A stretch of DNA of 64,000 bases from Acetobacter sp. UBA5411 (GTDB taxonomy: Bacteria; Pseudomonadota; Alphaproteobacteria; Acetobacterales; Acetobacteraceae): positions 205,679 through 269,678 of the forward strand of contig NZ_DHNR01000005.1 in NCBI RefSeq assembly GCF_002409645.1, in the 5' to 3' direction. Made by a program: the position numbers and the translations under genes. Shown here in pieces: positions 18,489 through 26,933 of the stretch (the first letter of the stretch is position 1; every line of letters starts with the position of its first letter). The notes beneath the pieces were generated by a model. It saw only the letters and a list, made by a program, of their open reading frames with translations, did not search any database and was not told where the DNA came from.

Positions 18489-20012
18489 TTAACCGACTTT
18501 TTCTTTTATATACGCGCCCACACGCTGACGCTGCTCTTCGGTCATATGGAGACCGATTTTGGTACGCCGCCATAGCACATCCTCTGGCGCGCGTGCCCAT
18601 TCGTTTGCGATCAGGTAGTCGACTTCGTTGGCCGTCATACCCTGACCGAAATCCTCGCCCATATCGGAAAGCGACTTGGCTGTTCCGACAACATCATAAG
18701 CCCGCATGCCGTAGGTCCGCATCAGACGCCATGCCAGCGGCAGGGACAGGAACGGAGCTGCGTCACGGAAACGGTTCAGAGCGGCCTCAAAGCCTCCCGT
18801 ACCCAGATCACCGCCGGGCAGAGCCGCATCCGCCGTCCAAGAATAGCCTCCCACGGCAGGCAGAACCGGCGCAAGCTTTTCGAGCGCGTGTTCGGCCAGC
18901 TTACGGAAAGTTGTGATCTTGCCGCCGAAGATGGAAAGCAGCGGTGCGCCGTCGGTGTTATCGAGATCCAGCACATAGTCACGCGTCACGGCCGATGCAT
19001 TGGCTGCGGCATCGTCATAGAGCGGACGCAGGCCAGCATAGCTCCATACCACATCGCTCGGCTTGACATCTTCCTTGAAGTAGCGGTTCACGCTCTCACA
19101 AAGATACTTGACCTCTTCAGGCGAAATCTGAACCAGACCCGGCTCTTCATTCCATGTCACGTCGGTCGTGCCGATCAGCGTGAAGCGCTGCTCGTAAGGA
19201 ATGGCGAACACAATGCGCTTGTCCGGGTTCTGGAAGATGTAGCACTGCGGACCGTCAAAGATCTGCGGCACGACAATGTGACTACCCTTGACCAGACGCA
19301 CGGATTTCGAATTCGGCAGGTCAAGCTGATTGGCCAGCAGACGCGCGACCCACGGACCGGCGGCGTTCACAACACCTTTGGCGCGAACCGTCTTTGTGCC
19401 GCCCTTGCGCATGTCCTCAATCTCGGCTTCCCAGATGCCGTTGACGCGACGTGCGGAAACCAGACGCGTGCGGGTGCGGATGTCGGCGCCACGATTGGCG
19501 GCGTCCATCGCGTTCAGCACCACAAGACGGCTGTCCTGCACCCAGCCGTCGGAATAGACGAAGCCCTTCTTGTACTGATCCTGAAGCGGCTGACCGGCGG
19601 AATGCGTGTTCAGATTGAGCGCCCGTGACTTGGGCAGCTTCATCTTCGGAGCAAGGTGATCGTACAGGAACAGACCCAGACGGATCATCCAGACCGGGCG
19701 CTGTTCCGGGGAATGCGGCAGCACGAAACGCAGCGGCCACATGATGTGCGGCGCAATGGAGAGCAGTCGGTCACGCTCGATCAGCGCCTCACGCACAAGG
19801 CGGAACTCGTAATATTCAAGATAGCGCAGGCCGCCATGGATCAGCTTGGTGCTGGCGGAAGAGGTATAGCTGGCAAGGTCATCCTGCTCGACCAGCAGCA
19901 CGGACGCACCGCGGCCCGATGCATCGCGCGCGATACCTGTTCCGTTAACACCGCCGCCTACAATAAGCAGGTCATATACGGTGGAGGAGTCGTCGGCTGC
20001 AGCCATCTTCAT
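18489..20012 (-). CDS. glpD: Aerobic glycerol-3-phosphate dehydrogenase (FAD, quinone-linked)
   Basis: 507-residue flavoenzyme oxidising glycerol 3-phosphate to dihydroxyacetone phosphate at the inner membrane and passing electrons to ubiquinone. It has the N-terminal FAD motif DLLIVGGGVNGTGIARDASG and the signature TKLIHGGLRYLEYYEFRLV, with a C-terminal GlpD cap domain. I placed the start at the ATG at 20012. The frame stays open to 20105, but that stretch contains GlpR-like operator sequences and no domain residues, so it is promoter DNA. First gene of the glpDFK operon. Confidence 0.93.
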   Translation of the reverse strand: MKMAAADDSSTVYDLLIVGGGVNGTGIARDASGRGASVLLVEQDDLASYTSSASTKLIHGGLRYLEYYEFRLVREALIERDRLLSIAPHIMWPLRFVLPHSPEQRPVWMIRLGLFLYDHLAPKMKLPKSRALNLNTHSAGQPLQDQYKKGFVYSDGWVQDSRLVVLNAMDAANRGADIRTRTRLVSARRVNGIWEAEIEDMRKGGTKTVRAKGVVNAAGPWVARLLANQLDLPNSKSVRLVKGSHIVVPQIFDGPQCYIFQNPDKRIVFAIPYEQRFTLIGTTDVTWNEEPGLVQISPEEVKYLCESVNRYFKEDVKPSDVVWSYAGLRPLYDDAAANASAVTRDYVLDLDNTDGAPLLSIFGGKITTFRKLAEHALEKLAPVLPAVGGYSWTADAALPGGDLGTGGFEAALNRFRDAAPFLSLPLAWRLMRTYGMRAYDVVGTAKSLSDMGEDFGQGMTANEVDYLIANEWARAPEDVLWRRTKIGLHMTEEQRQRVGAYIKEKVG

Positions 20013-20022
20013 CGGTCCCGTC

Positions 20023-20071
20023 TGTTGTTCGAAAAATGTATCGGTATTTTCGTATCCGAACACGAACCTCT
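20023..20071 (-). promoter_or_regulatory. glpD promoter region with two imperfect GlpR-like operators
   Basis: On the minus strand, TGTTCG-GATA-CGAAAA (about 20054-20069) and TTTTTCGAACA-type half-sites (around 20024-20037) resemble the GlpR operator known from E. coli (WATGTTCGWTAWCGAACATW). They lie just upstream of the glpD start, where a repressor would block transcription of glpDFK. Confidence 0.6.
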
Positions 20072-20142
20072 TTGGCAACGGAAAAATCGCGACAGGACTC
20101 TGCAAAAAGTCGCCACAATTCCATCATTCAGCGGCTCACTGC

Positions 20143-20973
20143 CTAAAATGTTCGTTTTCGAACATCTTCGCCCACAAGAACAAGCGCGACATCATGGGCT
20201 GCGAGCATTTCGCAGATTGGAGCCGGCGGCGTCCGATCCGTGAAAAAGGCCGTCACACCGGCAATACTGCCCGCATTCATTAACGGCCGACGTCCGAATT
20301 TGGTGTGATCCGCCAGCAGAAAAATCTTACGGGAGTTGGCGCGGATAAGTTCGGATGCGCGAATTTCTTCGGCATCATAGTCCAGAAGCGTTCCGTCCTC
20401 GTCGATTCCGCTGATGCCGATCACGCCATAATCAGCGCGATACCGGCTGAGCATGGTCAGGGAATCCGGTCCGAGAATCCCGCCATCCCGCATACGCACC
20501 GTGCCGCCAGTGACCACGACCCGACAGTCCTCGCTGCCTGCCAGCAGGGTCGCGACATGCAGATTGTTGGTGATGACCTGCAAACCCTTGTGACTCGCCA
20601 GCGCACGGGCGAACGCTTCCGTCGTTGTGCCTATATTCACGAATAGGGATGCACCGTCGGGAATAGCGGCTGCGGCCAGTTCTCCGATAGCGTCCTTTTC
20701 ACTGCGATTACGAATCTGCCTTTGGGGATACGCTATGTTTTCCACTGAAGACGGTGCGCTGGCCCCTCCGTGGTGGCGCAGCACCTCTCCGGCTGCATCA
20801 AGCGTGCGGATATCCCGCCGGATGGTCTGTACGGCTACGTCGAACAGACGAGCAAGCTCCTCGTTCGAGGCATATCCCTGCCGTTTCACCGTCGCGATGA
20901 TCGCCTGATGACGCGCCTGCGTGCGGGACCCGTCTCCACCGACATCTCCACGAACCTCAGGCACAGCGCTCAC
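20143..20973 (-). CDS. glpR: DeoR-family glycerol 3-phosphate regulon repressor
   Basis: 276-residue regulator. An N-terminal DeoR helix-turn-helix (ARHQAIIATVKRQGYASNEEL, then AVQTIRRDIRTLDAAG, about residues 18-65) is followed by the sugar-phosphate sensor domain with DGASLFVNIGTTTEAFA, VVTGGTVRMRDGGILGP and the late LLADHTKFGRR. Glycerol 3-phosphate should relieve repression of glpDFK, which begins 130 bases downstream. It starts 9 bases after recQ and may be cotranscribed with it. The operator within its own 3' end could make read-through from glpR into glpD repressible. Confidence 0.9.
   Translation of the reverse strand: MSAVPEVRGDVGGDGSRTQARHQAIIATVKRQGYASNEELARLFDVAVQTIRRDIRTLDAAGEVLRHHGGASAPSSVENIAYPQRQIRNRSEKDAIGELAAAAIPDGASLFVNIGTTTEAFARALASHKGLQVITNNLHVATLLAGSEDCRVVVTGGTVRMRDGGILGPDSLTMLSRYRADYGVIGISGIDEDGTLLDYDAEEIRASELIRANSRKIFLLADHTKFGRRPLMNAGSIAGVTAFFTDRTPPAPICEMLAAHDVALVLVGEDVRKRTF
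20148..20165. promoter_or_regulatory. Perfect GlpR-like operator inside the 3' end of glpR
   Basis: ATGTTCG-TTTT-CGAACAT is a perfect 7-bp inverted repeat with a 4-base spacer and matches the E. coli GlpR operator consensus outside the spacer. It spans the last codons of glpR (encoding V-R-K-R-T-F) and ends 3 bases from the stop. It lies about 135-150 bases upstream of glpD. Confidence 0.75.
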
Positions 20974-20982
20974 CTTCCAGGG

Positions 20983-22884
20983 TCATAGATCTTCAAGCAC
21001 TTCCAGAACCGCCTCGCCATAACGCGTGAGCTTGGTGCTTCCGACGCCTTTGACATCACTGAGTTCATCCAGCGTGCCGGGACACTCCAGCGAGATTTCG
21101 CACAGGGTCGCATCCGAGAAAATGTAATAAGGCGGAATTTCCTGCTCCCTAGCTTCAGCAAGCCGCCAGCGTTTGAGAGCGTTGAAGCGTTCCCGCGCAT
21201 CCTCGGTCAGTTGATCGGCGATCGAATCGCCCTGCCCTGTGGAACGGTTGTTTCGGGCAGAGGCCTCGACAGCATCCTCCCTCAGCCGCACCTCTTCCTC
21301 ACCACGCAGGATCGGACGGGCGACTTCTTCGTTCAGACGCAGGCCACCATGCTCATCCCCGGTCACCAGAGCGCCACGAGCAATCAGCTGCCGCACCACG
21401 CTGCGCCAGAATGTCTCGCTTTTATCCTTGCCGATCCCCCAGACCGACAGACGATCATGACCCGCCCGCGAGATATTATCTGACGGTTTGCCGCGCAGAA
21501 CGGCGATCACGTGGAGCGCGCCATAACGCTGGCCAGTGCGATAGATGGCAGACAGCAGCATCCGCGCCGCCTGTGTACCGTCGAAAGTCGGCACCGGTGT
21601 GCGACAATTGTCGCAATGCCCGCACGGCTCGGTCAGGGTCTCGCCAAAGCAGGCCAGCAGCGCACGGGTCCGGCAGGACGTGCTTTCCGTGAAGGCGATC
21701 ATCGCCTCCAGCCGGCCCCGCATGATGCGCTTTTCACTATCGGGCGCATTGGACTGGTCCAGCCAGTAACGGGCGCGACTCATGTCCTCGCCGCCGTAAA
21801 GCAGCAGCACGTCAGACGGCAGTCCGTCGCGTCCGGCACGGCCGATCTGCTGGTAATAGGCTTCCGGCGAGGCGGGCATGTCGAGATGGATCACCGTCCG
21901 CACATCGGGACGATCAATCCCCATACCGAAGGCGATGGTGGCGACGATGACAATCGGTTCGCCTGACCGGAACCGGTGCAGGGCGGCGCGCTTTTCCTGC
22001 GGCGACAGACCGGCATGGAAAGCGCAGGCGGGATAGCCTTTCTCGCGCAGGGAGGCTGCGATCCGTTCCGTGCGGGCACGCGATCCGCAATAGACAATGC
22101 AGGCGTCACTGCGGTGCTTCTGAAGCGCATCGACAAGCTGCCGCATCTCGCCGCCCTTGGGGCGCGCGGCAATCATCAGGTTCGGACGATGGAAGCTGGC
22201 GGACAGAACCTCTGCCTCCGGCATAGCCAGAGCGGTGAGAATGTCATTACGAGTCCGCGGATCTGCCGTCGCCGTGAGAGCGATACGCGGCACGCCCGGA
22301 AAATGCTCCGGCAAGGACTGGAGCGCCCGATATTCGGGACGGAACTCATGCCCCCATGCGGAAATGCAATGGGCCTCGTCAATTGCGATGACAGAGATCT
22401 GCTGACGCGACAGACGATCCAGCGTGCCGGGAGACAGCAGCCGCTCCGGGGACACATAGAGGATATCGACCTGTCCGTTGAAGAGGTCGCCCCGGATACG
22501 GGAAGCCTCGTCGCCGTCCAGTTCAGAGTGCAGAGCCGCCGCGTTGACGCCAAGCTGACGCAGCGCCGCCACCTGATCATCCATCAGTGCGATCAGCGGT
22601 GAAACCACCAGCCCCATACCGGGGCGACACAGCGCGGGCACCTGATAGCAGACACTCTTTCCGCCACCTGTCGGCATGAGGACGAGCGTGTCCTCTCCCG
22701 CCATCACCCGGTCGACGGCCTGCTCCTGCAACCCCCGAAAGGCCGGAAAGCCGAAAACACGGTGAAGAACTTCACGCGGCGACAACCCGACGAAACGGTC
22801 ACGCCCTCTTGCGGGTCCGGATGCTTCCGAAGGGAAACCGCTGTCTCTGTGTTCGTCTTCCGACAAGGAGGGCCTTTCCAGCAT
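20983..22884 (-). CDS. recQ: ATP-dependent DNA helicase RecQ
   Basis: 633-residue superfamily 2 3'-5' helicase for recombination repair. Walker A is MPTGGGKS (near 70-77), the DEAH box is IDEAHCISAWGHEF (near 168), and motif VI is QQIGRAGRDG. The RecQ-Ct zinc-binding cysteines (CFGETLTEPCGHCDNC) and a winged-helix follow, and a C-terminal HRDC domain closes the protein (ARERFNALKRWRLAEAREQ, then GVGSTKLTRYG). Length fits bacterial RecQ. Confidence 0.95.
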   Translation of the reverse strand: MLERPSLSEDEHRDSGFPSEASGPARGRDRFVGLSPREVLHRVFGFPAFRGLQEQAVDRVMAGEDTLVLMPTGGGKSVCYQVPALCRPGMGLVVSPLIALMDDQVAALRQLGVNAAALHSELDGDEASRIRGDLFNGQVDILYVSPERLLSPGTLDRLSRQQISVIAIDEAHCISAWGHEFRPEYRALQSLPEHFPGVPRIALTATADPRTRNDILTALAMPEAEVLSASFHRPNLMIAARPKGGEMRQLVDALQKHRSDACIVYCGSRARTERIAASLREKGYPACAFHAGLSPQEKRAALHRFRSGEPIVIVATIAFGMGIDRPDVRTVIHLDMPASPEAYYQQIGRAGRDGLPSDVLLLYGGEDMSRARYWLDQSNAPDSEKRIMRGRLEAMIAFTESTSCRTRALLACFGETLTEPCGHCDNCRTPVPTFDGTQAARMLLSAIYRTGQRYGALHVIAVLRGKPSDNISRAGHDRLSVWGIGKDKSETFWRSVVRQLIARGALVTGDEHGGLRLNEEVARPILRGEEEVRLREDAVEASARNNRSTGQGDSIADQLTEDARERFNALKRWRLAEAREQEIPPYYIFSDATLCEISLECPGTLDELSDVKGVGSTKLTRYGEAVLEVLEDL

Positions 22885-22892
22885 AGGCGGGA

Positions 22893-23270
22893 TTATTGAG
22901 CGAGCAGTTCTATCTCGACACGGCGGGAACCGACGACACCTTGCGCGTTGGAAGGAGGCCGGGTTGTTTCACGAATGCGCCTGGGAGAAACGCCGTCCGC
23001 CATAAGCTGTTGCGACACGGCCTTGGCCCGCTGGACAGCAAGAAGCGATTCCGTGGAGAGATCACCATTCTGGCGAGCATAGCCTTCCACAACAACAGTC
23101 CTGCCGGAATAATCTCTGGCTTTTTCAGCGACCTTTTCCACGACCGAGAGCGCAGTATCATCCAGCGCCGAGGAACCCTGACTAAAAAAAACGACATACT
23201 GCCGCCCCGGCCCCTGATCGGCGCAAGCGGCGAGTGAACAAAGACTGACAACAGAAAGAAGGCGACGCAT
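22893..23270 (-). CDS. OmpA-like domain lipoprotein
   Basis: 125 residues. The lipoprotein signal ends with the lipobox SLAAC (Cys near 16). The rest is a compact OmpA/MotB-type peptidoglycan-binding fold: VVFFSQGSSALDD, VVVEGYARQNGDLSTES, LAVQRAKAVSQQLMADGVSPRRI, and a final RRVEIEL strand. It probably tethers the outer membrane to peptidoglycan, though the family is diverse and several canonical residues (TDxxG) are changed to EGYAR. It ends 8 bases before recQ starts. Confidence 0.75.
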   Translation of the reverse strand: MRRLLSVVSLCSLAACADQGPGRQYVVFFSQGSSALDDTALSVVEKVAEKARDYSGRTVVVEGYARQNGDLSTESLLAVQRAKAVSQQLMADGVSPRRIRETTRPPSNAQGVVGSRRVEIELLAQ

Positions 23271-23410
23271 GATCCACTCCTTGCGATTTGATGGGCCGGA
23301 GCCGTCCTGACGTCAGACTGGCCGAGTTCGTTTCTCGTGCCTGCGCGAGAGCAGAAGGTCAATAAAAGAGCGTAACCGGGCTTTCCGCCGGGTGGGATAA
23401 CGTCCCCGAC

Positions 23411-25102
23411 TTATACCGGGACCGCTTCCCCGCCAGCGATACGCCAGACATGATCGAGCTGCTCAACCCCGGTCAGGCGATGGGCGATCAGGATCACAGT
23501 CCGCCCCTGCGCAACGCGGTTCAGGGTAAGGAAGAAGTCCTGCTCAGTCTGGGCGTCGAGACCCGTTGCAGGCTCGTCCAGCACAAGGATCGGCGCTTCA
23601 GACAGCAGGGTCCGCGCCAGTGCGATACGACGTCCCTGCCCGCCCGATACCTTGACGCCGCCTTCGCCGAGCCATGTATCGAGCGTGTCAGGAAGCGTGC
23701 GCACGAAGTCACCGACAGCCGCTTCATCAAGCGCTTTCCACAGAGCATCCTCATCCGCATCAGGTCTGCCGAGCAGCAGGTTATTGCGGATCGTGTCATC
23801 AAACAGATGCGTCGCCTGTGACAGCCACGCGATGTGTTGACGGAGCCAGACATCTGGCAGAGCAGCGATGTCGACGCCGCCAATCAGGATCTTTCCCTCC
23901 TGCGGGAAAGCCGCCTTGAGGAGCAGTGCCGCCAACGTGGATTTCCCGGCACCCGAAGGCCCCAGCAGCGCGACCCGGCTGCCCGCCGGGATGTTCAGGG
24001 AGAAATCACTGAACACGGCAGGACGATCGGCCCGCCAGTGAAACGCAACATGCTCAAAGGCGATGTCGAAATGGGTCGGCATCACGGTTGCCGGCGTTAC
24101 AGTCTGCACAGGACGCGGATGCTCATCGGCAATCGCCACCACCCGGTGCGCCGCAGCCCCCATATTTCCGGCCAGCATACCCGCGCGGGTAAGACCCGAC
24201 ACGCCTTCGAAACAGGCGAAGGTCAGGAACATCAGCCCGACACCCTGCACGGCGGGAATACGATCGAACCCGACACCCGCAATCGCGGCCAGCAGAAGAA
24301 GCAAGGCTGTCTGCGTGCAGACACTGGACAGCGCGCCGACAAACGCCATGCGCCGCGAGAGCTGGGCCTGACGCGTGAGCAGACGGCTGTTCGCGCTGTT
24401 CACCTGATCAATGATCCGCGGCCCTGCGCCGAAAGCGCGGATTTCGCGCATGCCGCTGACAAGGTCCAGCACACCAACGCGAAGCGCCGCCTGTGCGTGG
24501 CTGAGACCGGTCCCTTCCTTGCGACTCAGTCGGGCCGCAGCAAGCGGCATGATGAAAGCTGACAGGGCAAAGAGGATACCGATCAGGATACCCAACAATG
24601 AGTTGGTATTGCAGATCACCAGTACCAGAACGGGGAATGTCAGGCAGGCTCCAGCCAGCGGCAGCAGAAGGCGGAGATAAAGCCCGTCTAGCGTCTCGAT
24701 ATCCGACACAAGCCGGGACAGCAGATCGCCCGCGCGCCGGAAGCCCAGACCCGCGGCTGCACCCTGCGCCAGAGAACGGAAAAACCACACCCGCAAGGTC
24801 GCAAGCGCCCTGAACATGGCGTCATGAGCATACAGACGCTCGGAATAGCGCAGAACGATGCGACCCAGACCCAGCACACGGAGCGATGTGGCGGTGACAA
24901 GCACCATCCCCAGCGCAGCTCCGGCGAAACGCAGACCGGCGCTGCTCATCAGAGCCAGCCCGGCGAGAACGGCCAGCAGCGAAAGCACCAGCCCCATGAT
25001 CAGACGCGCCGCATGCGGACGCCAGACTTCGACAATACGGATCAGAGCGTCACGGTCGGCCCGTTCGCGCGCAGTCACATCCCGGGAAGATGGTCGGCTC
25101 AT
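23411..25102 (-). CDS. cydC: Thiol reductant ABC exporter, subunit CydC
   Basis: 563-residue fused membrane-ATPase half-transporter. The N-terminal six-helix domain is followed by an ATPase with Walker A GPSGAGKST, signature VSGGQGRRIALAR and Walker B ILVLDEPATGLD. With CydD it exports glutathione/cysteine to the periplasm, needed for cytochrome bd-type oxidase and c-type cytochrome assembly. It lies 43 bases after cydD. No cydAB genes are in the window. Confidence 0.9.
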   Translation of the reverse strand: MSRPSSRDVTARERADRDALIRIVEVWRPHAARLIMGLVLSLLAVLAGLALMSSAGLRFAGAALGMVLVTATSLRVLGLGRIVLRYSERLYAHDAMFRALATLRVWFFRSLAQGAAAGLGFRRAGDLLSRLVSDIETLDGLYLRLLLPLAGACLTFPVLVLVICNTNSLLGILIGILFALSAFIMPLAAARLSRKEGTGLSHAQAALRVGVLDLVSGMREIRAFGAGPRIIDQVNSANSRLLTRQAQLSRRMAFVGALSSVCTQTALLLLLAAIAGVGFDRIPAVQGVGLMFLTFACFEGVSGLTRAGMLAGNMGAAAHRVVAIADEHPRPVQTVTPATVMPTHFDIAFEHVAFHWRADRPAVFSDFSLNIPAGSRVALLGPSGAGKSTLAALLLKAAFPQEGKILIGGVDIAALPDVWLRQHIAWLSQATHLFDDTIRNNLLLGRPDADEDALWKALDEAAVGDFVRTLPDTLDTWLGEGGVKVSGGQGRRIALARTLLSEAPILVLDEPATGLDAQTEQDFFLTLNRVAQGRTVILIAHRLTGVEQLDHVWRIAGGEAVPV

Positions 25103-25145
25103 GAACGATCCCCTCTCATGCCGATTTCATGTGCTGGAGAACAGC

Positions 25146-26882
25146 TCATCCTGCCTCTCCTCCGGCACCGGCAATCCGGCCTTCTGACAGTTCGATCCTC
25201 TGTCCCTGAAACACCTGAAGCGCCGTTGAATGACTGGCGAGAATCACGGTGCGATGCTGAGCCAATGTTTCAAGGCTCTCGAAAACATCCCCTTCCGTCA
25301 CTGGATCGAGGTAAGCCGTCGGCTCATCCAGCAGCAGAACCGGCGCGTTCTTCAGATAGGCACGCGCAATCGCGATGCGCTGTGCCTGCCCACCGGACAG
25401 TCCAAATCCGCCCTCGCCGATCATGGTTTCAATCCCGTCCGGCAGACTGTCGAGGAAGCGGTCGACAGAAGCCGCATGAACGGCCTGTTCCAGTTCTTCC
25501 TCGGTAGCGTCCGGTCGGGCGAAAAGGATGTTTTCCCGCAATGAGCCGGCGAACAGGATCGGTCGCTGTCCGATCCAGGAGATCAGACGCATCAGACTTG
25601 TCGGGGCGATCGTCTGCATATCGACGCCATTGAACGTAATGCGTCCGGAAGTCGGCTTGATGAACCCCAACAGCAGTTCCATCACCGTGGACTTGCCTGC
25701 GCCCGATGGACCGGAAAGAATCACGGTTTCTCCGGCTGCGACCGAGAACGAGACATCGTCCAGCGCCCGCCCGCGCGCCTCATCCCAGACAAACGAAACA
25801 TTTTCAAACGCGATCGCCACACCTTCATTGGCCGCTACGCGAAGCTGATGTGTCTCGCCCGTGGCGGCAACCTCTGCCGGGAGCGCCAGAATGTCTTCGG
25901 CGGCTCCCTGCACGAGCGCACGATCCTGATAGGCGAGCGCCAACCCACGCAGAGGCGCGAAAAATTCCGGAACAATCAGCAGCGCAAAGAGGCTGGCCGT
26001 CACCATTGAGCGAAATGTCGCGGCATCAGTCGTATGAATGGCGGCCTGAACATGCCGTCCGTCGATCAGTGCAATCAGGATGAGCGCAACGATCATGGCG
26101 CAGTCGATGGAAGCGGATGACAGGAACGCTACCCGCAGGATTTTCATTGTCCGTTTGCGCAGATCATCGGCAGCCTGCCCGAGACGCTGGGCTTCATCAT
26201 CCGCACGTCCCGCCAGAACGATGGTGGCGATGCCGCGCATACGGTCCAGAAAGCGGGCCTGAAGCCGGGTCATGGCGAGGAACTGCTTGCGGGACGCGAC
26301 AGCAGCGCCAATACCGAACAGCGCCTGCGCGAACGGCACGAAGAGACCGCAGAGCGCCAGAATCAGAGCGGCACGAGGCTGCACGAACGCAGTCAGCACA
26401 GCCAGCACGAGCGGCGAGGCCACCCACAGCACGGAAGCCGGAGCCCAGCGGGTGAAGTAGCCATCCAGCGCTTCGATCCGATCCACAGCCAGCGCCGCCA
26501 AAGCGCCGCTATGCGCGTGACGCAGCACGGCAGGGCCAGCCCCGACGATTGAGCCGAGCACCTCGTTCCGCAAGCGACTACGGGCGCGTCGTCCTGCCAT
26601 AGCGGAGGCATTTTCGCTGAGAAAATTGATTGCGATACGAAGAAGCGCGAGGAAGACAAAAGCAGGCAGCGGCCAGACCGGAACAGGCGTTCCTGCGCCA
26701 TGTCCTGAAGGAGTCACGAAATCTGTCAGCGCCGGGCCGAGGATATTGGCCACGCACCAGAACTGTGCGGCTCCCGTCAGACTGGAAACAATGCCCAGAA
26801 CAATGGACGGACGCACCGCACGCAGTCCCAGACGCGCCTGCGTCTTGGTCCAGGCCTTTATGGCTGCCTTACTCTCACTCAT
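25146..26882 (-). CDS. cydD: Thiol reductant ABC exporter, subunit CydD
   Basis: 578-residue partner of CydC with the same architecture: six membrane helices, then Walker A GPSGAGKST, signature LSGGQAQRIAIAR and Walker B VLLLDEPTAYLD. The N-terminal motif AKAWTKTQARLGLRA and the arrangement cydD-cydC on one strand support the assignment over a generic exporter. Confidence 0.9.
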   Translation of the reverse strand: MSESKAAIKAWTKTQARLGLRAVRPSIVLGIVSSLTGAAQFWCVANILGPALTDFVTPSGHGAGTPVPVWPLPAFVFLALLRIAINFLSENASAMAGRRARSRLRNEVLGSIVGAGPAVLRHAHSGALAALAVDRIEALDGYFTRWAPASVLWVASPLVLAVLTAFVQPRAALILALCGLFVPFAQALFGIGAAVASRKQFLAMTRLQARFLDRMRGIATIVLAGRADDEAQRLGQAADDLRKRTMKILRVAFLSSASIDCAMIVALILIALIDGRHVQAAIHTTDAATFRSMVTASLFALLIVPEFFAPLRGLALAYQDRALVQGAAEDILALPAEVAATGETHQLRVAANEGVAIAFENVSFVWDEARGRALDDVSFSVAAGETVILSGPSGAGKSTVMELLLGFIKPTSGRITFNGVDMQTIAPTSLMRLISWIGQRPILFAGSLRENILFARPDATEEELEQAVHAASVDRFLDSLPDGIETMIGEGGFGLSGGQAQRIAIARAYLKNAPVLLLDEPTAYLDPVTEGDVFESLETLAQHRTVILASHSTALQVFQGQRIELSEGRIAGAGGEAG

Positions 26883-26933
26883 GCGGCCCCTATACCGAAG
26901 ACTCGGCTCCGGAAACAGAGGGCATGTGACGTG

